DNA of 64,000 nucleotides from Bartonella bacilliformis KC583. Its GTDB lineage: Bacteria; Pseudomonadota; Alphaproteobacteria; Rhizobiales; Rhizobiaceae. This document shows, piece after piece, positions 59,855 through 64,000 of this stretch. Location: positions 62,001 through 126,000 of the forward strand of contig NC_008783.1 of assembly GCF_000015445.1 (NCBI RefSeq). Reading direction: 5' to 3'. Each line of letters opens with the position of its first letter. The stretch's first letter is position 1. The notes beneath the pieces were generated by a model that worked only from the letters and a program-made list of their open reading frames with translations, ran no database searches and was not told the DNA's origin. A program made the position numbers and the translations under genes.

Positions 59855-62092
59855 ATGCAGGAACAAAAGGTGAAATCAAACGGACCAGAAATAAAGAGTG
59901 TTTCGGTTTTGGTACCACTTCCTGTGTCTCACGCGTATCATTATAGGGTGCCGTCTTCTATGACGGTAGAGGTTGGTTCTTTTGTTCGGGTTCCTGTTGG
60001 GGGGCGGACTCTTTGTGGTTTTGTTGTTTCGCTTGATGAGCAGACTTGTGAAAATGAACAGGAGGGGTGTCCTGTTTCACCAGATAAATTGCGCTTTATT
60101 GAGTGTGTTTTTGATTGTCCACCCTTAAAGGCTGAAATGATCGCTTTTCTGCGTTTTGTCAGCTCCTATACCATGACACCTTTTGGCCTTGCCGCGCGGT
60201 TGGTTTTACGTGTCCCGGCAGCGTTAGAGCGCGAAGAGCCAATGATGGGGTTGCGTTATTGTGGTGGAGAGGTGCATCGCTTAACACCAGCACGGTCGCG
60301 TGTTTTAGAATTGGCACGCAAGGGAATGGTGTGGACACGTTCTGGTCTTGCGCACGCAGCAGGGACCTCTGTTTCAGTGGTTGAGGGGTTAAAGGAACTT
60401 GGCGTTTTTGAAGAGGCACCGATACCGGTCTCTCCCCTTGTGGCAACGCCTAACCCTAATTATTGTTTACCCGTTTTGGAGGATGCGCAAAAATCAGCAG
60501 CGGATCTTTTGCAACAGGGGGTATTGTTAGCAAAATTTCAAGTGTTTTTGCTGGATGGGGTGACGGGGTCAGGAAAAACAGAAGTTTATTTTGAAGCGGT
60601 GGCGCAAGCGTTGAAGGGCGGCAAGCAGATTTTAATTTTGCTGCCAGAAATTGCTTTAACACAACAATTTTTAGATCGGTTTTATGCGCGTTTTGGCGCA
60701 GCAGCAGCTGAGTGGCATTCAGATTTAGCCCCGCGTCGTCGTGAACGTGTGTGGCGTCAGGTTGCAGAAGGGCAAATCCGTGTTGTTGCTGGGGCCCGTT
60801 CGGCGCTTTTTTTACCCTTCTCAGATCTGGGATTGATTGTCGTTGATGAAGAACATGATGGCGCTTATAAACAGGAAGAGCGGATTTTTTATCATGCCCG
60901 TGATATGGCGGTTGCACGTGGCTCTTTTGAGCAATGTCCTGTTATTTTGTCTTCAGCAACACCTTCAATTGAAAGCCAGGTCAATGTTTTGTGGGGGCGC
61001 TATCAACGGGTGCATTTGCCATCGCGTTTTCGGGCGGCAGCATTGCCGCAACTGCGGGTGGTTGATATGCGTCAAGGGGGCGTGGAAAAGGGACGTTTTA
61101 TTTCTTCCGCTCTTGAGCATGCGCTTAAACAAACTCTTGAAAAAGGAGAACAGGCTCTCCTTTTTCTCAACCGGCGTGGCTATGCCCCTTTAACATTATG
61201 CCGAATTTGTGGGTATCGTTTCCATTGTACCGAGTGTTCAAGCTGGCTCGTTGAGCACCGGTTGCAAGGGCGCTTAAAATGTCATCACTGTGGCTATCAT
61301 CAACCTATTCCTGAGGCCTGTCATGAATGTGGGACTCTTGATCATTTGGTGGCGTGTGGACCTGGGGTGGAGAGAATTGCTGAGGAGACACAAGGATTAT
61401 TTCCACAAGCGCGGTTGATGATTTTGTCGACAGATTTAAAAGGTGGGATTAGCCAGTTACGAAGTGAGTTGGAAGCTATTGCTAACAGGGATGTTGATAT
61501 TATCATTGGGACACAATTAGTGTCTAAAGGGCATCATTTCCCAGGGCTCTCTCTGGTTGGGGTGGTTGATGCTGATCTAGGGCTTGCCAATGGTGATTTG
61601 CGGGCAGGGGAGCGTACATTTCAGCTTTTGTCTCAGGTAACGGGGCGCGCAGGGCGTATGGGGTTAGAAAGTTTGGGATTGTTGCAAACCTATCAACCAG
61701 ACCATCCGGTGATAAAAGCTTTGCTTTCACAACAGCGAGAGGATTTTTACACGCGTGAGCTTGCCATGCGAGAGCAGCATCATTTGCCCCCTTATGGGCG
61801 ATTTGCTTCTTTGATTGTGTCGTCAAAAAATCGCCAAGCAGCAGAAAATTATGCCCGTGTCTTACGCCAGGCGGCCCCTGCTGTGCACGATGCTTCCTTG
61901 GGGGTATCTTTAATGGGGCCGGCAGAAGCCCCATTGGCCCTTGTGCGCGGGCACTATCGTTTTCGGCTTCTTTTGCATGGGAAGCGTTCTTTTGATGTGC
62001 AAGGGTTTATTCGGGCAATGCTAGCGCGAGCTGCCAAGATGCCGAGTTCAGTTCGGGTGCAGATTGACATTGATCCACAAAGTTTTTTATGA
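59855..62092 (+). CDS. priA: Primosomal protein N' (PriA helicase)
   Basis: A 745-residue PriA, the DEXH helicase that restarts stalled replication forks. The N-terminal DNA-binding domain (about 1-115) is followed by a winged helix. Walker A is DGVTGSGKTEVY with G235-T242, and the DEXH box is VVDEEHDGAYK. Eight Cys in the zinc-binding insert lie at about 450-500 (CRICGYRFHCTEC, CHHCGYH, CHECG). Helicase motifs include IIGTQLVSKGHHFPG and QVTGRAGR. Length is normal. It stands alone, divergent from transaldolase. Confidence 0.97.
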   Translation: MQEQKVKSNGPEIKSVSVLVPLPVSHAYHYRVPSSMTVEVGSFVRVPVGGRTLCGFVVSLDEQTCENEQEGCPVSPDKLRFIECVFDCPPLKAEMIAFLRFVSSYTMTPFGLAARLVLRVPAALEREEPMMGLRYCGGEVHRLTPARSRVLELARKGMVWTRSGLAHAAGTSVSVVEGLKELGVFEEAPIPVSPLVATPNPNYCLPVLEDAQKSAADLLQQGVLLAKFQVFLLDGVTGSGKTEVYFEAVAQALKGGKQILILLPEIALTQQFLDRFYARFGAAAAEWHSDLAPRRRERVWRQVAEGQIRVVAGARSALFLPFSDLGLIVVDEEHDGAYKQEERIFYHARDMAVARGSFEQCPVILSSATPSIESQVNVLWGRYQRVHLPSRFRAAALPQLRVVDMRQGGVEKGRFISSALEHALKQTLEKGEQALLFLNRRGYAPLTLCRICGYRFHCTECSSWLVEHRLQGRLKCHHCGYHQPIPEACHECGTLDHLVACGPGVERIAEETQGLFPQARLMILSTDLKGGISQLRSELEAIANRDVDIIIGTQLVSKGHHFPGLSLVGVVDADLGLANGDLRAGERTFQLLSQVTGRAGRMGLESLGLLQTYQPDHPVIKALLSQQREDFYTRELAMREQHHLPPYGRFASLIVSSKNRQAAENYARVLRQAAPAVHDASLGVSLMGPAEAPLALVRGHYRFRLLLHGKRSFDVQGFIRAMLARAAKMPSSVRVQIDIDPQSFL

Positions 62093-62222
62093 AAAAAACA
62101 TAAAATACGCTTTTCTTTGTGAGTTAAAATAAAAGTTTTTTAAATCAAAGGATCTGTGAATAAAAGATACTGTCTTAGATGAAGCGTATTTGCGGATAGG
62201 GTGTTTTGCAGGGGGGCGGTTT

Positions 62223-62855
62223 GTGAAGAAAATCATTATTTATTTTATTTTGGGGGGTGCTTGGCTTTTAGGCGCAAGAGCATACGCATCGGTTACAGAT
62301 ATCATTAAACATGATGAAAGAAAGGAAATACACAGCATTGATGCGACGGTTTTTGCTTTTACCTATCAATTAATGCGCAAAACAGAGAAAATTTTTCAGC
62401 CTATGATTGCTGCTCCGCAAGAAACGATGCAATCTCTGTGTGGTTTTCCCGTGCCGTATGCGCGACAAGTCATTTATGATTATGCAGTTTTTCATGATGA
62501 TAAGCTTGCACAAGATGTGATGATTTTTAGCAGAGCATTAAGTCTGCATGGCACACAGATAATTGGGCCGTTGACTAAACAAATTTTACAGCATTTACGT
62601 GCCCATCGTGACTTGATGGAAAGGGTTCATAGGCTCGATCTTTCCGCAGATGTTGTACAAGCTCTTTTAATGGATGAAACTTTTAAGGTGGATTTATTAT
62701 TGTCTAAGGTGGGAGCAGAGATTACTGCTGCAGTCTTTGATACGTTTCACACAGGGGATACAGGAAAATTGGATAATTTACCTGATGAGATCAAAATAGG
62801 GCTGCAAAAACGCTGTGTGTCTGTTTCATCATTTGAAGATTTTAGGGATCAATAA
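62223..62855 (+). CDS. Unrecognised exported protein, 210 aa
   Basis: I chose a GTG start at 62223 with a GGGGGCGG-like ribosome binding site six bases upstream. A longer frame from 62190 is possible but would bury the signal peptide. The N-terminus has two lysines, a hydrophobic stretch (IIIYFILGGAWLLG) and a probable signal-peptidase site after ARAYA. The mature part is mostly helical, with no cysteine pair that would suggest disulfides, no membrane helix and no motif that I recognise. It lies between priA and atpH. It may be a periplasmic or secreted protein of limited distribution. Confidence 0.6.
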   Translation: MKKIIIYFILGGAWLLGARAYASVTDIIKHDERKEIHSIDATVFAFTYQLMRKTEKIFQPMIAAPQETMQSLCGFPVPYARQVIYDYAVFHDDKLAQDVMIFSRALSLHGTQIIGPLTKQILQHLRAHRDLMERVHRLDLSADVVQALLMDETFKVDLLLSKVGAEITAAVFDTFHTGDTGKLDNLPDEIKIGLQKRCVSVSSFEDFRDQ

Positions 62856-63148
62856 TCGTCAATGTATAAATTTCCCAATATTTATGATGTTGAAAAAGCC
62901 ATAAAAGTGAGAGAAATCATGATGTTGAAAAAGGGTGTGAGGGGGGATCTGAAGAAGAATTTTAAAGAATTTACGATTATTTGTCTAAAATTTTCAAAAG
63001 CATTATTGCGAGTCAGTTATGTCTATGCTAGAGACGAAAAAGTCTTTTCATTCTAAATTTTAAGAAGAACTTCTTGAAATCTGGAGTCTGTAGTCCACTT
63101 CATCTGGTCAAGCTCAGAGAACTTCTTAAGGAAAAGAGGCGAGATTTC

Positions 63149-63733
63149 GTGTCTGATTCATTTTCTCTTTTACCACTTCCGTTGGTGAGTCAACGCTATG
63201 CACACGCATTGTTTGATTTGGTTCAGAAAGAAGGCTATGTTGGGGACGTGGAAAAGGCATTAGCGTCTTTTCAAGTTATTTTAGAACAAGATAAAGCTTT
63301 AAAACACTTGGTGCAAAGCCCATTTTTATCAGTAAAAGAGCAGGTTAAAGCGGTTTGTGCTGTTTGTGAAAATCTTGGGTTGGCTCATAAAAAAGCAGGG
63401 CAGATACTTCGTAATTTTTTATGCGTTGTTGCTGCTAACCGTCGGCTTTCCGCTTTATCTGGTATTTTACAAGCTTTTCAGCGCCGTGTTGCCCTTTCTC
63501 GTGGAGAGGTGTCGGCGCAAGTTATTTCTGCGCATCCACTGGATGCTGACCAAAAAAAGGAATTATGCGTGGCTTTAGAAAGTGTTGTTGGGGGAAAAGT
63601 TACGCTTCGCTTATCTGTTGATCCAGCGATTCTCGGTGGACTTATCGTTCGTTTAGGATTGTATCAAATTGATACGTCCCTTGCGACACAATTATCTTCC
63701 CTTAAGCTTGCATTGAAAAAAGAGGTTAGCTGA
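63149..63733 (+). CDS. atpH: ATP synthase F1 delta subunit
   Basis: I chose the GTG at 63149 ([24 protein letters not shown]) over a start at 63074. AAGAGGCGAG lies just upstream. This gives 194 residues, close to the family length. The N-terminal helical domain begins with RYAHALFDL and the C-terminus has the conserved [13 protein letters not shown] and [13 protein letters not shown]. Delta joins F1 to the b subunits. Its stop overlaps the atpA start (TGATG). Confidence 0.93.
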   Translation: MSDSFSLLPLPLVSQRYAHALFDLVQKEGYVGDVEKALASFQVILEQDKALKHLVQSPFLSVKEQVKAVCAVCENLGLAHKKAGQILRNFLCVVAANRRLSALSGILQAFQRRVALSRGEVSAQVISAHPLDADQKKELCVALESVVGGKVTLRLSVDPAILGGLIVRLGLYQIDTSLATQLSSLKLALKKEVS

Positions 63734-64000
63734 TGGACATTAGACCGTCTGAAATTTCAAAAATCCTAAAAGAGCAAATCAAGAACTTTGATCAAGAGGC
63801 TGAATTTTCAGAAATTGGTTGGGTTTTATCTGTGGGTGATGGTATCGCCCGCGTTTATGGTTTGGATAATGTTCAAGCGGGTGAAATGGTCTCTTTCTCT
63901 AACGGTGTTCAGGGTATGGCACTGAATTTGGAAATGGATAATGTCGGGGTTGTGATTTTTGGATCAGACCGTGATATCCGCGAAGGGGATACCGTTAAAC
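63733..64000 (+). CDS. atpA: ATP synthase F1 alpha subunit (3' cut by window)
   Basis: The first 89 residues of AtpA, beginning [19 protein letters not shown]. Family features are [26 protein letters not shown] and the [14 protein letters not shown] strand. The Walker A motif is past the window end. The start overlaps the atpH stop by one base, so translation is coupled, as in most atpHAGDC operons. Confidence 0.97.
   Translation, partial: MDIRPSEISKILKEQIKNFDQEAEFSEIGWVLSVGDGIARVYGLDNVQAGEMVSFSNGVQGMALNLEMDNVGVVIFGSDRDIREGDTVK

Noticed and set aside
62862..63056. 64-codon open frame between the exported protein and atpH
   Set aside because: No ribosome binding site, no family resemblance, and composition like the AT-rich leader. 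It probably lies in the atp operon leader.
1..64000. CRISPR array, prophage, insertion sequence, tRNA or rRNA
   Set aside because: No spaced repeat array, transposase, phage gene, tRNA-like T-loop with matching arms or rRNA sequence was found when reading the intergenic regions on both strands.

Overview
The window is an AT-rich chromosomal segment of an alphaproteobacterium of the order Hyphomicrobiales (Rhizobiales). Gene content and local order point to Bartonella or a very close relative. The supporting arrangements are sdhCDAB, ftsE-ftsX-ydcF, cobS-cobT beside a J-domain protein and BolA, htpX-rsmB-heparinase-purH, leuS-lptE, transaldolase-priA and atpH-atpA. The place next to tsaD where rhizobia usually carry hemC and hemD is empty, while the mitofilin-like and HemY genes that normally follow them remain. 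This fits the known haem auxotrophy of Bartonella. Intergenic spaces are long and AT-rich, and many hold short tandem duplications, which suggests a genome under reductive decay. I see no insertion sequence, prophage, CRISPR array, rRNA or tRNA.

Layout. 1-4.6 kb: end of a TIGR02302/DUF4175-type membrane protein, a methyltransferase, an OmpR-type response regulator, an L,D-transpeptidase-like protein, an EVE-domain protein and tsaD. 4.6-8.0 kb: the decayed hem locus, then mitofilin-like and HemY-like membrane proteins. 8.0-14.7 kb: a glutamine amidotransferase, the large NAD-glutamate dehydrogenase and a beta-carbonic anhydrase. 14.8-17.4 kb: a three-hairpin RNA in front of ffh, then rpsP. 17.4-24.2 kb: SdhAF4-like assembly factor, htpX, rsmB, heparinase II/III-family protein, purH and a DUF1127 micro-protein with a strong terminator. 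24.4-32.9 kb: SURF1, rpmB, a queuosine-precursor transporter, cobT, cobS, a J-domain protein, BolA, a XerC-type recombinase and a SapC-family protein. 33-35.1 kb: rimM-trmD-rplS, normally joined to ffh-rpsP but here about 15.7 kb away. 35.5-39.0 kb: sdhCDAB. 39.6-45.2 kb: ubiH-type hydroxylase, ftsK, lolA-like gene and an xth-type exonuclease. 45.6-51.8 kb: a MacAB-like efflux pair, a YdcF protein, ftsX and ftsE. 51.9-58.3 kb: acs, a YggS-type PLP protein, leuS and an LptE-like lipoprotein. 58.7-64.0 kb: transaldolase, priA, an unrecognised exported protein, atpH and the start of atpA.

Most genes are housekeeping: translation and ribosome assembly (ffh, rpsP, rpmB, rimM, trmD, rplS, leuS, tsaD, rsmB), respiration (sdhCDAB with its assembly factor, SURF1, ubiH, atpHA), central carbon and nitrogen metabolism (gdh, acs, tal, purH), replication and division (ftsK, ftsEX, xerC, priA), and envelope maintenance (htpX, lolA, lptE, macAB). 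The parts most worth a second look are the structured RNA before ffh, the hem gene-loss scar with a possible hemC start fossil, the cobaltochelatase-like pair with no cobalamin genes nearby, the partial gene duplication upstream of yggS, the recurrent short tandem duplications and the unrecognised exported protein upstream of the ATP synthase genes.
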